Made by a program: the position numbers and the translations under genes. Positions 1 through 8,646 of a stretch of DNA of 64,000 nt are shown piece after piece. Positions within the stretch are counted from its first letter, which is position 1. Each line of letters begins with the position of its first letter. Source of the stretch: Aliiruegeria sabulilitoris (lineage in GTDB: Bacteria; Pseudomonadota; Alphaproteobacteria; Rhodobacterales; Rhodobacteraceae); assembly GCF_001558155.1 (NCBI RefSeq), contig NZ_LOAS01000010.1, positions 1 to 64,000 of the forward strand. The letters run 5' to 3'. The notes beneath the pieces are model-generated. The model made no database searches. It was not told where the DNA came from and was given only the letters and a program-made list of their open reading frames with translations.

Positions 1-203
1 AAACGGCTGAAAGCTTCCTCGGCTTCATCGACATCACATCAATCCGCCTATGGCTCCGCCATTTGTCAACATGACCTAGACACCACAACAGAGTTTCTTT
101 TCGGAACAGGTCACTGCCTCCTATCGTTGATGTAGTCAGGCTGCATCGCTGCTTTGGTCATCATCTTATGTTTCCGCGTAGGGTGTTCTACCGCTGTAAT
201 GGT
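1..203. other. left edge, no gene recognised
   Basis: This stretch lies downstream of the chemoreceptor gene, which ends at 204 on the minus strand. I see no convincing reading frame, RNA gene or classical hairpin-plus-T-run terminator. A neighbouring gene may end just outside the window. Confidence 0.5.
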
Positions 204-2123
204 CTACGGCACGTGAAACGCAGGGATTGGGGAACTCACTGCGGAAACAGATGTTTTCGAATTCCGAGAAGCGAGGGGAACGACCTCCGCCCCAACGCCG
301 AGGCGGAACGCAGCAGCGTTGTTTTCAAGGCTATCCGCTTGGGCCTGCAGCGTTCCAACTGCCGCAGTAGTTTCTTTGAACATGGCCGCGTTTTGCTGAG
401 TCACCTGATCAAGACGGTTCACTGCCGTCATGATCTCGGCAAGCGTCGCCGATTGTTGCGTCGAGGCCTCAGCGCTCGCTTCGACAAGCGTGTTCAGCGT
501 CGCCACCATGGTGTCGATTTCCGTCAGCGCTTCCCCCGAATGCTCGACCAAGGCAACGCCGCTTTCAACCTGTTCGCCGGAGGTCGAGATCAGTTCGGCG
601 ATTTCCTTGGCAGCCTCCGACGAGCGTTGCGCCAGTGCTCTGACTTCAGAGGCCACGACCGAGAAACCGCGTCCGGCCTCACCTGCCCGTGCCGCTTCAA
701 CACCGGCATTCAACGCTAAAAGGTTGGTCTGGAAAGCGATATCGTCGATGACCTTGGTGATCTTCGAGATCTTTCCGGAACTCTGGGAAATCTCCGACAT
801 CGCCCCAATGGTTTCTTGCAAAATCCCACGTCCGGTTTCGGTTTTCCTCCGGGTTTTGACGACGGTATCGGTCGACTCTTGAGCGCCCTTATTGGAGTTG
901 TCCACCGAGGCCGAGAGCTCTGTGATAGCCGCGGCGGTTTCCTCCAGAGAAGCCGCTTGGGATTCGGTTCGGTGGCCCATTTCCGTGGTCGCGCTGTTGA
1001 GTGTGCCGATTTCGTTGCGAATACCCTGAGCCCCCTGGACGATCGCTCCTACCAAACGAGAGATTCGATCGACGGCTTCGTTGAAATTGTGCCGTAATAC
1101 TTCGTAGTCCGAGGGAAACGCCTCTTCGAGACGAGCGCCGAGGTCCCCTTTCGACATCGCTCCGAGCGCATTCGACAGCGCCTCCACGACCTGGGATTGC
1201 TCCGCCGCACGCGCCTCGCGCTCGGCTTGCCGTTGCTCCTCGGCCCGAGCCTTTTCTGCAGCCTCCCGGTCCCGCGCCAGTTCGCGCTCGACACGCGAAC
1301 GCTCGGCTTCTTCGGCGCGAGCAGCTTCCTCATCCGCCAGTTTGGCTTTCAGCGCTTCCTGTTCCTGGCGCGATTCAGCTTCTTCGCGTTGAAGCTTCTG
1401 CGTTTCGATCAGATTGTCCCTGAATTCTTCCACCGCGCGGCCGAGATTGCCGAACTCGTCCCGACGGACGGAATCTTGAGACACGAAATCTGTCTCGCCG
1501 CCGCGCATGCGATCAATCAAGTCAATCAGCCTGTTGAGTGGCCGGGTGACCGACGAGGCAATGAAAAGGGTAATCACGACAAAGACGGCAAACGCGACGA
1601 TCCCTATCGTTGTGGACCAGATATTCGCATCCCGGATCTTCGCGCCAATGCTGGCCCGCGAAAAACCGAAAACCAGCTGCCCCAGCAGCGAGCCGTCCTC
1701 CGCAATCAACGGGCTTATCAACACGACGTCTTCGCCGGCAGAAATCGTCTGCTCCTCCGTTGAAGCGACGTTCAGTTCCTTTAGCAGCCCGTCCCAGCGC
1801 GGCTGCCAATCGCCCTCGCGTACATATTGGACGGTCGCCTCGCCACCTTCGAGAACACGCGCAAAACTGGCGGAATCGAGCATCTCGAGCCCGGCCAATG
1901 CAGCCTCCGCAGCTTCCGGCTGGAAGTCCCAGACCGCAGCCGCCACCGGCGTGGTCAGGAATTGAGGCGCAAGCCGCATCTCGTTCTGGAAAGCCGTTTC
2001 GAGCTGCGTCGTGTAGCGGGCGGACCAGAACAGCGAATAGCCCACTACGAAGAGGCTCAACGCGCTAAGGATCAAAACCAGAATACGGGACTTCACCGAC
2101 AGGTTCAGGCGGAACGGCTTCAT
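204..2123 (-). CDS. methyl-accepting chemotaxis protein
   Basis: A 639-residue transmembrane chemoreceptor that should pass ligand signals to CheA/CheW. A membrane segment at about residues 13-33 and another near 170-190 enclose a periplasmic sensor region of about 135 residues. A HAMP region follows ([16 protein letters not shown]), then a charged Glu/Ala/Arg-rich coiled coil at about 240-310, a second HAMP-like stretch, and the signalling domain. Its hairpin tip shows the conserved [20 protein letters not shown] stretch followed by the [12 protein letters not shown] motif. There is no CheR-tethering pentapeptide at the C terminus. The solute-binding protein gene lies 207 bp upstream on the same strand, so the two may be co-transcribed and could act together as binding protein and receptor. 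That pairing is inferred; the ligand is unknown. Confidence 0.95.
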   Translation of the reverse strand: MKPFRLNLSVKSRILVLILSALSLFVVGYSLFWSARYTTQLETAFQNEMRLAPQFLTTPVAAAVWDFQPEAAEAALAGLEMLDSASFARVLEGGEATVQYVREGDWQPRWDGLLKELNVASTEEQTISAGEDVVLISPLIAEDGSLLGQLVFGFSRASIGAKIRDANIWSTTIGIVAFAVFVVITLFIASSVTRPLNRLIDLIDRMRGGETDFVSQDSVRRDEFGNLGRAVEEFRDNLIETQKLQREEAESRQEQEALKAKLADEEAARAEEAERSRVERELARDREAAEKARAEEQRQAEREARAAEQSQVVEALSNALGAMSKGDLGARLEEAFPSDYEVLRHNFNEAVDRISRLVGAIVQGAQGIRNEIGTLNSATTEMGHRTESQAASLEETAAAITELSASVDNSNKGAQESTDTVVKTRRKTETGRGILQETIGAMSEISQSSGKISKITKVIDDIAFQTNLLALNAGVEAARAGEAGRGFSVVASEVRALAQRSSEAAKEIAELISTSGEQVESGVALVEHSGEALTEIDTMVATLNTLVEASAEASTQQSATLAEIMTAVNRLDQVTQQNAAMFKETTAAVGTLQAQADSLENNAAAFRLGVGAEVVPLASRNSKTSVSAVSSPIPAFHVP

Positions 2124-2330
2124 TGTTTTCTCTCATAAGATGGAAACACGGCACGCTCTGCGCCATGGCGGACCTGCGGGCGAGAGAGCGTGCCTTGGTT
2201 GAGGGTCACGTCACTTTTTGAAACGTTGGACAATCCCTGCAAGAGCCTGGGCTTTTGCGACCGACGTCATCATTTCGGTCAGCCATTGATCTGTCCCCGT
2301 GCAACCGTGGCAGATAGAGGCCGTGAGCTG

Positions 2331-3095
2331 TCATTCCGACAGGCCATACAGCGACATGATCTCGGCAACACGGCCCGAAGCCCGCAATTGCTCGAGTCCG
2401 CTTGCCAGTTGCGTTGCGTAAGTCTCAGAGTTTTCGAGTTCCGGAGAGAAGGCGATGAACAGGTCGGAAATCTCTGGGTCGAGGGCAATTTCAACGTCAG
2501 AAGTGATCGACAAAGTTGACAACGTGTATGCCAGCACCGAGCGCTCTTCCGGCACCAGATCCACCCGTCGTGCCAAGAGTTTCCGTAGGTTTTGCTCAAG
2601 CGCAGTGTCACCGGAAAGGGTCTGAACCAGTTCACTGCTGCTTGAATTCTGGTCCATATAGTCAGCAATCACACTGATATACTCATAGCCCTTGATCGCA
2701 CCGACACGCTGACCTTCAATCGTCTCGGTTGAATCGATCTGCCTCGCCTCGCCGGCTCGGAAGGCCACCGCTTCTTGGTATGTTCCAATCGGGGGGCCAA
2801 ACACCAGGTCGGGGGATTCATCCTTGTCGGTGCCGATCACCCCATTGATCCGTCCGGAATGAACGTACTCCAGACTGCGGGCCCAATTCATGATCTCGTA
2901 GTTCACGGTATGACCATAGAGCGCCAACGCCTCGCGCGCGATTTCAACCATAAATCCGGGACGTTCGCTGCCAGGCTGACAATTGAAGGGGCACCATTGG
3001 TCTCCCCTGAGTTCGATTGTGTCGGCTTGTGCAATTCCGCCACCAAACAACAGGGCGGTCATCGCAACCTTCGCAAACGCAGATTTTCGAGTCAT
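2331..3095 (-). CDS. periplasmic amino-acid-type solute-binding protein (SBP family 3)
   Basis: A 254-residue exported binding protein. The N terminus has a positively charged start, a hydrophobic core and a likely signal peptidase site after GGIAQA. The mature part follows the bacterial family 3 solute-binding fold: an early WCPFNC segment, a GFMVEIAREAL helix, an EYVHSGRINGVIGTD segment typical of the hinge, and IEGQRVGAIKGYEY in the second lobe. No ABC permease or ATPase genes are adjacent, so it is an orphan. It may feed the downstream chemoreceptor instead of a transporter. I chose the ATG at 3095 because GGGATGAG lies just before it; an in-frame ATG at 3116 would add seven residues ahead of the signal peptide. 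Confidence 0.8.
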   Translation of the reverse strand: MTRKSAFAKVAMTALLFGGGIAQADTIELRGDQWCPFNCQPGSERPGFMVEIAREALALYGHTVNYEIMNWARSLEYVHSGRINGVIGTDKDESPDLVFGPPIGTYQEAVAFRAGEARQIDSTETIEGQRVGAIKGYEYISVIADYMDQNSSSSELVQTLSGDTALEQNLRKLLARRVDLVPEERSVLAYTLSTLSITSDVEIALDPEISDLFIAFSPELENSETYATQLASGLEQLRASGRVAEIMSLYGLSE

Positions 3096-3285
3096 AGTCT
3101 CATCCCGTATTTCCATCGACGACTTGAAAAAAGTGTTTGGACTGTCGGTCTTAAGTTTGCGTTGAGATCGTTCAGAAGCTGATGAAAACGCTGTGAAAAA
3201 ACTCTAAAATTCACACCGAATTGTCTGATTTCGCCGACACAGGGCGAGACCGAAGGCTGGGTGTGGCACCCCTGACCCGGCATTT

Positions 3286-3321
3286 GGCAAGATCGGTCAA
3301 AAACCTGGCAAGGTCGGTCAA
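3286..3321 (+). promoter_or_regulatory. tandem 15-bp direct repeat upstream of NmrA-like gene
   Basis: Two copies of GGCAAGRTCGGTCAA lie at 3286-3300 and 3307-3321, identical except for one purine. Their starts are 21 bp apart, close to two turns of the helix, so one protein could bind both on one face. They sit 62 bp upstream of the next ATG on the plus strand. A regulator site is inferred; the protein is unknown. Confidence 0.5.
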
Positions 3322-3382
3322 TACGCTGCCACGGCGTGACGTCTATCCCTTGGCCATCAATTCAATCTGAGGAACAAGACCC

Positions 3383-4210
3383 ATGCAAATCAATCCCATC
3401 CTTGTCATTGGCGCCACCGGCAAGACCGGCTCGCGCGTCGCCAGCCGATTGGAAACGAAGGGCCATGCGGTCCGCCGCGGCTCACGTACCTCCGTCACGC
3501 CCTTCGATTGGGAGGCACCCGAAACCTGGGCCGCTGCGCTGGAGAGGGTCCGGTCGGCCTATGTCACCTATTTCCCCGATCTCGCCTTTCCCGGTGCCGT
3601 CGAAAAGCTGGAAGCTCTCTGCGAGGCCGCGAAGGCTGCGGGCGTCGAGCACCTCGTTCTGCTCTCGGGACGGGGGGAGCATCATGCCCGGCTGGGAGAG
3701 GAGGTCGTCCGCAAATCGGGCATGGATTTCACCATCGTCCGCGCCGCCTGGTTCGCGCAGAACTACTCCGAAGGCTACCTGCGCGATCCGGTCCTGGCCG
3801 GTGTGCTGCCAATGCCGGGCGGGAATGTGCAGGAGCCGATCATCGATATCGACGACATTGCCGATGTCGTTGTGGCCGCGTTGACCGAAGAGGGACACAG
3901 GGGCGAGCTCTACGAAGTGACTGGGCCGCGCCTGCTTGGCTTTGCCGACATGGCCGCAGAACTGTCTGCAGCAATCGGCCGCCCGATCCAGCACATCCCG
4001 ATCTCGTTCGAAGACTTTCACGCCGAGATCGCACAGGCGGGCGGCACCTTCGTGGCGGACGTTTTCACCGCGATCGCGCGCGAGACGCTGGACGGACGCA
4101 ATGCCAGCCTCGGCGACGGCGTGCAGCGTACGCTTGGCCGTCCGCCGCGGGATTTCGCGGATTTCGCAAGTACCGCGGCCCACGCCGGCGCATGGTCGGT
4201 TGCTGCCTGA
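3383..4210 (+). CDS. NmrA/NAD(P)H-binding SDR-like protein
   Basis: A 275-residue atypical short-chain dehydrogenase of the NmrA type. The N-terminal Rossmann motif is visible as VIGATGKTGSRVASRL (GATGxTG), followed by an acid-poor second strand and the segment VEHLVLLSGRG. The usual SDR Tyr-x-x-x-Lys pair is not obvious, which fits a sensor or reductase of the NmrA/HSCARG branch. GAGGAAC lies before the ATG. The DUF4345 membrane protein follows 32 bp downstream on the same strand, so both probably form a two-gene operon behind the direct repeat at 3286-3321. The substrate cannot be told from sequence. Confidence 0.85.
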   Translation: MQINPILVIGATGKTGSRVASRLETKGHAVRRGSRTSVTPFDWEAPETWAAALERVRSAYVTYFPDLAFPGAVEKLEALCEAAKAAGVEHLVLLSGRGEHHARLGEEVVRKSGMDFTIVRAAWFAQNYSEGYLRDPVLAGVLPMPGGNVQEPIIDIDDIADVVVAALTEEGHRGELYEVTGPRLLGFADMAAELSAAIGRPIQHIPISFEDFHAEIAQAGGTFVADVFTAIARETLDGRNASLGDGVQRTLGRPPRDFADFASTAAHAGAWSVAA

Positions 4211-4242
4211 CGCCGGAAAACCCGATCCTGAAAGGACAGATC

Positions 4243-4668
4243 ATGACCACCACCCGATTTGAGAAGATCGCCCTCGGCATTGCCGGTGTCACGGCGCTTG
4301 GCATCGGCGCGTTCATCCTCGCCGCGCCACAGGCCTTCTACGCCAGCTACGGCATCACTCTTGACAACAACGTCAACCTGCTGAGCGAATTGCGTGCCCC
4401 GGCCTCCGGCCTCGCGGCCTTTGGCCTCCTAATGCTGGCCGGAATTGTGCGCGAAAAGCTGAGTCAGGTCTCCATCGTGGCGGCGCTGACCGTCTTCCTT
4501 GCGTTCCCGGCCGGGCGGCTCGTCAGGTTTATTGTCGATGGCATGCCCTCGGGAAACATTCTTGGGGCCCTTGTCGTCGAACTGGCAATTGCAGGGTTGT
4601 GCCTGGTCGCCTTCCGCCGCCGGCTCGCACCTCTCAATAGGGACGGTCGCCACGCCACTGTCGCCTGA
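4243..4668 (+). CDS. DUF4345-like small membrane protein
   Basis: A 141-residue hydrophobic protein with four predicted membrane segments, at about residues 9-29, 50-68, 74-92 and 103-123. The LRAPASGLAAFGLLML stretch in the second segment resembles the DUF4345 family of small four-helix membrane proteins, whose function is unknown. The start at 4243 has AAAGGA eight bases upstream. It follows the NmrA-like gene closely and is probably co-transcribed with it. A longer frame through the start from 3508 reads out of frame across the NmrA-like gene and is not coding. Confidence 0.7.
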   Translation: MTTTRFEKIALGIAGVTALGIGAFILAAPQAFYASYGITLDNNVNLLSELRAPASGLAAFGLLMLAGIVREKLSQVSIVAALTVFLAFPAGRLVRFIVDGMPSGNILGALVVELAIAGLCLVAFRRRLAPLNRDGRHATVA

Positions 4669-4744
4669 CGCATGGTCCCTGCGTTGGAAGGCAGCAATCA
4701 TCGTCGCTCACCAACAGCGGCTGAGGCGTAGCCAAACGCAACAG

Positions 4745-5647
4745 TCAGGCTGAATTCGAGTGCGCGGATCGGGCCGTTACCGCCAGAAGTGCATCGGCGC
4801 GGGGACGGTTGGCGAACTGGCCAATCCAGACCGAGCCGAGCACGATTACCGCGCCGGCGGCCTGCATCGGGCTCAACGCCTGTCCAAGCCACAGCCAGCC
4901 GAGGGCCACGGCGGTGACCGGGCTCATCATGCCGAGCATGGACACCGCGCCGGGCTCGATCCGGGCGACGCCGCGGAACCAGAGCCAATAGGTCAGCGCC
5001 GCACCGACGAGGCCGAGCCAGATCAGTCCGGCGATGTTCGTCGCGGTGAGCGCGGGCAGCGGCGGTTCGAACAGCAGGGCGAGGGGCAGTAGGATCACTC
5101 CTCCCGCGGTGAGCTGCCAGGCCGTGAATGTCAGCGCGTGCACAGGCGGCTGCCACTTCCGGCTGAAAACAGTGCCCGCGGCCATGGATGCGGCCCCGCC
5201 GATCCCAGCAGCAACGCCAATGGGGTCGAGCGCGGCGTCAGGCCCGAGCAGCAGCAGCGCAACGCCGGTGACGCCAGTCAGCGCCGCTAGGACCGCCAGA
5301 GCGCGGATGGGCGTTCCGAGGATACCGCGCGCCAGCCCGATCACGATCAGCGCCTGCAGCGAACCAAGCGTTGCCGCGACGCCGCCAGGAAGCCGGTAGG
5401 CCGCCACGAAGAGAAGCGTCCAGAAGATGGCGAAATTCAGCGCCCCGAGCACGAAGACGCGGCCCAGCAATTCCCGGGGCGGCAGGCTGCGCGTAACGAC
5501 GAGCAACAGCAGCCCCGCCGGCAATGCGCGCAGAACGGCAAGGGTGACGGGATAGCCCGCCGGAAGCGCTTCGGTGGTGACAAGATAGGTACTGCCCCAG
5601 ATGGTGGGCGCCATCGCGGTAATGAGAATGTCGGTCGGGCGGGTCAT
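4745..5647 (-). CDS. EamA/DMT family transporter
   Basis: A 300-residue inner-membrane protein with about ten hydrophobic segments in two repeats of the EamA (DUF6) fold. The first repeat begins MAPTIWGSTYLVTTEAL and the second includes TFTAWQLTAGGVILLPLALL, both typical of drug/metabolite exporters. The substrate is not predictable from sequence. It is the last gene of a likely minus-strand set with wrbA and a small DUF1127-like gene, 33 bp downstream of the latter. Confidence 0.9.
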   Translation of the reverse strand: MTRPTDILITAMAPTIWGSTYLVTTEALPAGYPVTLAVLRALPAGLLLLVVTRSLPPRELLGRVFVLGALNFAIFWTLLFVAAYRLPGGVAATLGSLQALIVIGLARGILGTPIRALAVLAALTGVTGVALLLLGPDAALDPIGVAAGIGGAASMAAGTVFSRKWQPPVHALTFTAWQLTAGGVILLPLALLFEPPLPALTATNIAGLIWLGLVGAALTYWLWFRGVARIEPGAVSMLGMMSPVTAVALGWLWLGQALSPMQAAGAVIVLGSVWIGQFANRPRADALLAVTARSAHSNSA

Positions 5648-5680
5648 GATGTCATGTCCTGTTCATCGTGCAACCGGCGC

Positions 5681-5845
5681 TCACCAGAGGGCGCGCGGGA
5701 AAATGAGTGGCCGTTCCGGCCAGGGTTCGAGGCCGATATCGCGCATCTGCTGTGGCGAGAGATCGCGTGGCACGCCGCGCGGGCGACACCGGTGACGGAT
5801 TTCGGTCAGTCTGCGGAACTGGAAGAGCATTGGAAAGGCTTTCAT
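5681..5845 (-). CDS. small DUF1127-like protein
   Basis: A 54-codon reading frame in the gap between wrbA and the EamA gene. The product is rich in arginine and contains LSPQQMRDIGLEP, which matches the core of DUF1127 proteins (L-S-x-x-x-L/M-x-D-I-G-L). Two in-frame ATGs exist, at 5845 and 5830, and neither has a strong ribosome binding site. DUF1127 proteins are small basic proteins, some of which bind RNA and influence phosphate or carbon turnover in alphaproteobacteria. The C terminus differs from the usual family end, so the role here is open. Other frames over the same stretch show no family resemblance. Confidence 0.55.
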   Translation of the reverse strand: MKAFPMLFQFRRLTEIRHRCRPRGVPRDLSPQQMRDIGLEPWPERPLIFPRALW

Positions 5846-5881
5846 GTTTGTGGAAGGTCCCGATGGCGTGTTTGCTGGGCA

Positions 5882-6505
5882 TCAGGCGACCTGCCGGGCA
5901 GGCGTGGCCACCGCGAGACGGGCGGCAAGCTGCGCGACATGGGCGCCCTGGAAACGCGCGCCGGCGAGATCGGTCTCTGTCGGCTGCAAAGCACCATCGG
6001 CCCCTGCGATTGTTCTGGCACCATAGGGCGCGCCGCCGATGATGCCCTCACGGGAGGTCTGGCCGGCAAAGCTATAGGGCAGCCCGGCGATCAACATGCC
6101 GAAATGCTGAAGCGGGATCTGGGTCGACAGCAGCGTCGCCTCGTGGCCGCCATGCTGGGAGCCGGTGGACGCAAACACGGCGGCCACTTTGCCCACCAGC
6201 GCATTCCGCGCCCAGAGCGCGCCGGCCTGGTCGAGAAACTGCTTCATCTGCCCGGCCATCATGCCGAAGCGCGTGGGCGTGCCGAAGATAATCGCATCAT
6301 ACTCGGCCAGATCGGCGGGCGCAGCCTCCGGCGTATCGTCTTCGAGATAACCCGCGCTCCGCCGCACGGCATCTGGCACGGTTTCGGGCACACGACGCAG
6401 ATCGACATGGGTGCCGGGAACGCTGCGTGCGCCCTCGGCCTCGGCCTGTGCCAGTGCACGAACATGGCCGTAGCTGGAATAATAGAGAACGAGAATGCGG
6501 GACAT
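5882..6505 (-). CDS. wrbA: NAD(P)H:quinone oxidoreductase, WrbA type IV
   Basis: A 207-residue flavodoxin-fold enzyme that reduces quinones by two electrons with FMN and NAD(P)H and protects against redox cycling. The FMN phosphate loop is visible as LYYSSYGHVRALA near the N terminus. The family stretch IIFGTPTRFGMMAGQMKQFLDQ follows at about residues 72-92, and the FASTGSQHGGHEATLLS segment at about 111-127 is also diagnostic. GGAGAGGATCCC precedes the ATG. A LysR regulator gene lies 95 bp upstream on the same strand and may control it. Confidence 0.95.
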   Translation of the reverse strand: MSRILVLYYSSYGHVRALAQAEAEGARSVPGTHVDLRRVPETVPDAVRRSAGYLEDDTPEAAPADLAEYDAIIFGTPTRFGMMAGQMKQFLDQAGALWARNALVGKVAAVFASTGSQHGGHEATLLSTQIPLQHFGMLIAGLPYSFAGQTSREGIIGGAPYGARTIAGADGALQPTETDLAGARFQGAHVAQLAARLAVATPARQVA

Positions 6506-6600
6506 GGGATCCTCTCCGGTTCGGGTTGCGATGCCGGAAAGATGCGGAATGCGGCGCGCCGGAATAACCGGCCCGCGCGCAAATCATTCTTTACGCCTGG

Positions 6601-7497
6601 TTACGAATGCCCGGGGCGGAGCGCGGCCCGCAGGTGGTCGAGAAAGGCCGAGACCTTTGCGTCCATGCCAAGCCGCGAGGCGGTCACGGCAAAGATTTCC
6701 GGTGCGAGCAGTTCGTGATCGGGCAAAACACGCACCAGCTCTCCCCGCGCCTCGGGGCCGTCGGAAACGAAATCCGGCAGGGTCCCGATCCCCTGCCCCG
6801 CAATCAGCAGGTCCCGCAGCACAAGGCTGTTGCCGACCCTAACTGGCGGGTCGAGATGGACAGACTGCACCCCGTCAGGCCCCTTCAACGCCCAATCGGT
6901 AAGGTGTCCGGCCAGCAGGAAGCCGACGATGCGATGCGCTGGTAGTTGGTCTGGCCGCTGCGGCGTGCCGGCGCGTTGCAGGTAGTCCGGAGAGGCAAAG
7001 ACCCGCTGGCGCATGATCCCGATCCGCCGCGCCACCAGCGAGGAATCCGGCATCGCTGGGCGGATCCGGATCGAAACATCGAAGCCGCCTTCGATCATGT
7101 CCACCACGCGGTCGTCCATCGACAGCGTCAGGCGCAGATCGGGATGGGCATCGAGAAAGGCGGGCAAGACGGGCGCAACCACGATCTGCCCGAAAGAGCT
7201 TGAAACGTTGACCCTCAGATGCCCCCGGACCCTTCCCGCGCCTTCGCGGATATGCTCCTCCACCCGGCCCACCGCATCGAGGATCCCCAGCGCCTCCTCG
7301 TAATAGAGCCGCCCGGCATCGGTCAGCGACATGGCGCGCGTCGTGCGGGTGAGCAGCGTGCAGCCGAGGCTCTCTTCCAGCAGCTTGACCTCGCGCGAGA
7401 GCAGCGCCGCCGAAACGCCGAGATCCTCCGCCGCGCGGGCGAAGCTGCCGCGCTCGACGATCCGGCAATAGGCGTTCATGACCGAAAGCTTGTCCAT
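6601..7497 (-). CDS. LysR-family transcriptional regulator
   Basis: A 298-residue regulator. The N-terminal winged helix-turn-helix is clear: MDKLSVMNAYCRIVERGSF, then ARAAEDLGVSAALLSREVKLLE. A LysR substrate domain follows, with the LRVNVSSSFGQIVVAPVLPAF segment and a second lobe ending near VSAFLDHLRAAL. It resembles the CrgA/DUF24-neighbour branch that often controls quinone or electrophile responses. I use the ATG at 7497, which gives the standard LysR N terminus; the longer frame from 7572 adds 25 residues without similarity. It precedes wrbA on the same strand, which suggests, but does not prove, that wrbA and the exporter are targets. Confidence 0.93.
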   Translation of the reverse strand: MDKLSVMNAYCRIVERGSFARAAEDLGVSAALLSREVKLLEESLGCTLLTRTTRAMSLTDAGRLYYEEALGILDAVGRVEEHIREGAGRVRGHLRVNVSSSFGQIVVAPVLPAFLDAHPDLRLTLSMDDRVVDMIEGGFDVSIRIRPAMPDSSLVARRIGIMRQRVFASPDYLQRAGTPQRPDQLPAHRIVGFLLAGHLTDWALKGPDGVQSVHLDPPVRVGNSLVLRDLLIAGQGIGTLPDFVSDGPEARGELVRVLPDHELLAPEIFAVTASRLGMDAKVSAFLDHLRAALRPGHS

Positions 7498-7587
7498 GGC
7501 CACATTTTCGGTGGCGCGGCGCGCGGTGTCGATGTTTTTTCGGGGCGTCTTAAGAAGCCGGATTGCGGCCAATGCTCGGGATCAGGA

Positions 7588-8589
7588 CTAAAGCCGTCCG
7601 TTCCGGTAGCTGGCCGGGGTCGCGCCGGTCCAGCGCTTGAAGGCACGGTTGAACGCGCTCTGTTCGGAGAACCCTGTCAGGTAGGCGATTTCGGCGATGG
7701 AATATTGCTGATCGCGCAGCAGGCCCTGGGCAAGATCCCGGCGGGTATCGTCGGTCACCAGTTTGAAACTCAGACCCTCTTCCGCAAGGCGCCGGTGCAG
7801 CGACCGCCCGCTCAGTCCCAGCCGGCCCGCGACCTCCTCCATCCTGGGAAGCCCTTCGCTCAGCGCATCGGCGATGACATCCCTCGTGCGCTCGGCGACG
7901 GACCGGTTATCGGAGACTTCCGAAAGTTCCTGCTCCAGATGTTGTTCCAGAAAGCGCGTGATCCCCCTGTCGCCCAGCCGATTGGCGCTCGCCATGGAGT
8001 CCGCCGCGATCAGGAGCGCGTCTCGATCCGACCCGAAGACGACCGGACAGCCGAAATAGGCCTCGTGCAACGTGCTGGTCGGTGGCGCGGCATGCTGGAT
8101 ATGGACCTCGAGCGGGCAGAAGGTTCCGGTCGCCGAGACCTCGCGCGCAATCGCCGTCGCGCTCGCCAGCGTCGCTTCGTTGGAAAGCCGCAGGCCAAGC
8201 CGGCGCGCTCCGGCGCGGTGCAGGTGAAACCAGGTGTTTCCGCCCTCGGGCTCCAGCGAATACTCGACAACGCTGGTCCAGAGCCGGGCGTAGCGCGTGA
8301 CCCGCCTGTAGGAACCACCAAGCGTGGTCGCCGTCTTGAAGGCCAGCCCGAGCGCGCCATAGTCGTCGAGCCGCATCGAGGCGCCTGCGCGCAGCGGCAG
8401 GTCGGTCACGTCTATCTCGGCCGCCAGACGCTCCAGCAAGCCGTAATACGCCGTATCCTTGACCATGAGCTTCGGATCGGCGGCACCGGCAGGATCCAGC
8501 CCGACCGATCGCAGCAACCCGGCCTGATCCACGGCAGTCCCGGCCGCGGCAACCATCTTGCGCAGGAAGAGTGAGGTAACGGTTCCCAT
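7588..8589 (-). CDS. AraC-family transcriptional regulator
   Basis: A 333-residue regulator with an N-terminal arabinose-binding-like domain of the OruR/ArgR-type and a C-terminal AraC DNA-binding domain. In the latter, one helix-turn-helix reads MEEVAGRLGLSGRSLHRRLAE and the second is YSIAEIAYLTGFSEQSAFNR, followed by RAFKRWTGATPASYR, the family signature. It lies just downstream of the ectoine aspartokinase gene on the same strand, 57 bp from its stop. It could be read from the same transcript, but nothing in it ties it to ectoine metabolism. Confidence 0.93.
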   Translation of the reverse strand: MGTVTSLFLRKMVAAAGTAVDQAGLLRSVGLDPAGAADPKLMVKDTAYYGLLERLAAEIDVTDLPLRAGASMRLDDYGALGLAFKTATTLGGSYRRVTRYARLWTSVVEYSLEPEGGNTWFHLHRAGARRLGLRLSNEATLASATAIAREVSATGTFCPLEVHIQHAAPPTSTLHEAYFGCPVVFGSDRDALLIAADSMASANRLGDRGITRFLEQHLEQELSEVSDNRSVAERTRDVIADALSEGLPRMEEVAGRLGLSGRSLHRRLAEEGLSFKLVTDDTRRDLAQGLLRDQQYSIAEIAYLTGFSEQSAFNRAFKRWTGATPASYRNGRL

Positions 8590-8646
8590 GAAGACGCATT
8601 ATTACAGCAGCGCAGGTATCTGTCATGGGTCGCGGAGCGCGGGCGA

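Noticed and set aside
28-170. terminator behind the chemoreceptor gene
   Set aside because: No stem of useful length followed by T on the minus strand was found in this stretch.
3508-4668. 386-codon frame covering the NmrA-like gene and DUF4345 gene
   Set aside because: Only its last 141 codons, from ATG 4243, are coding. The front part runs out of frame through the NmrA-like gene.
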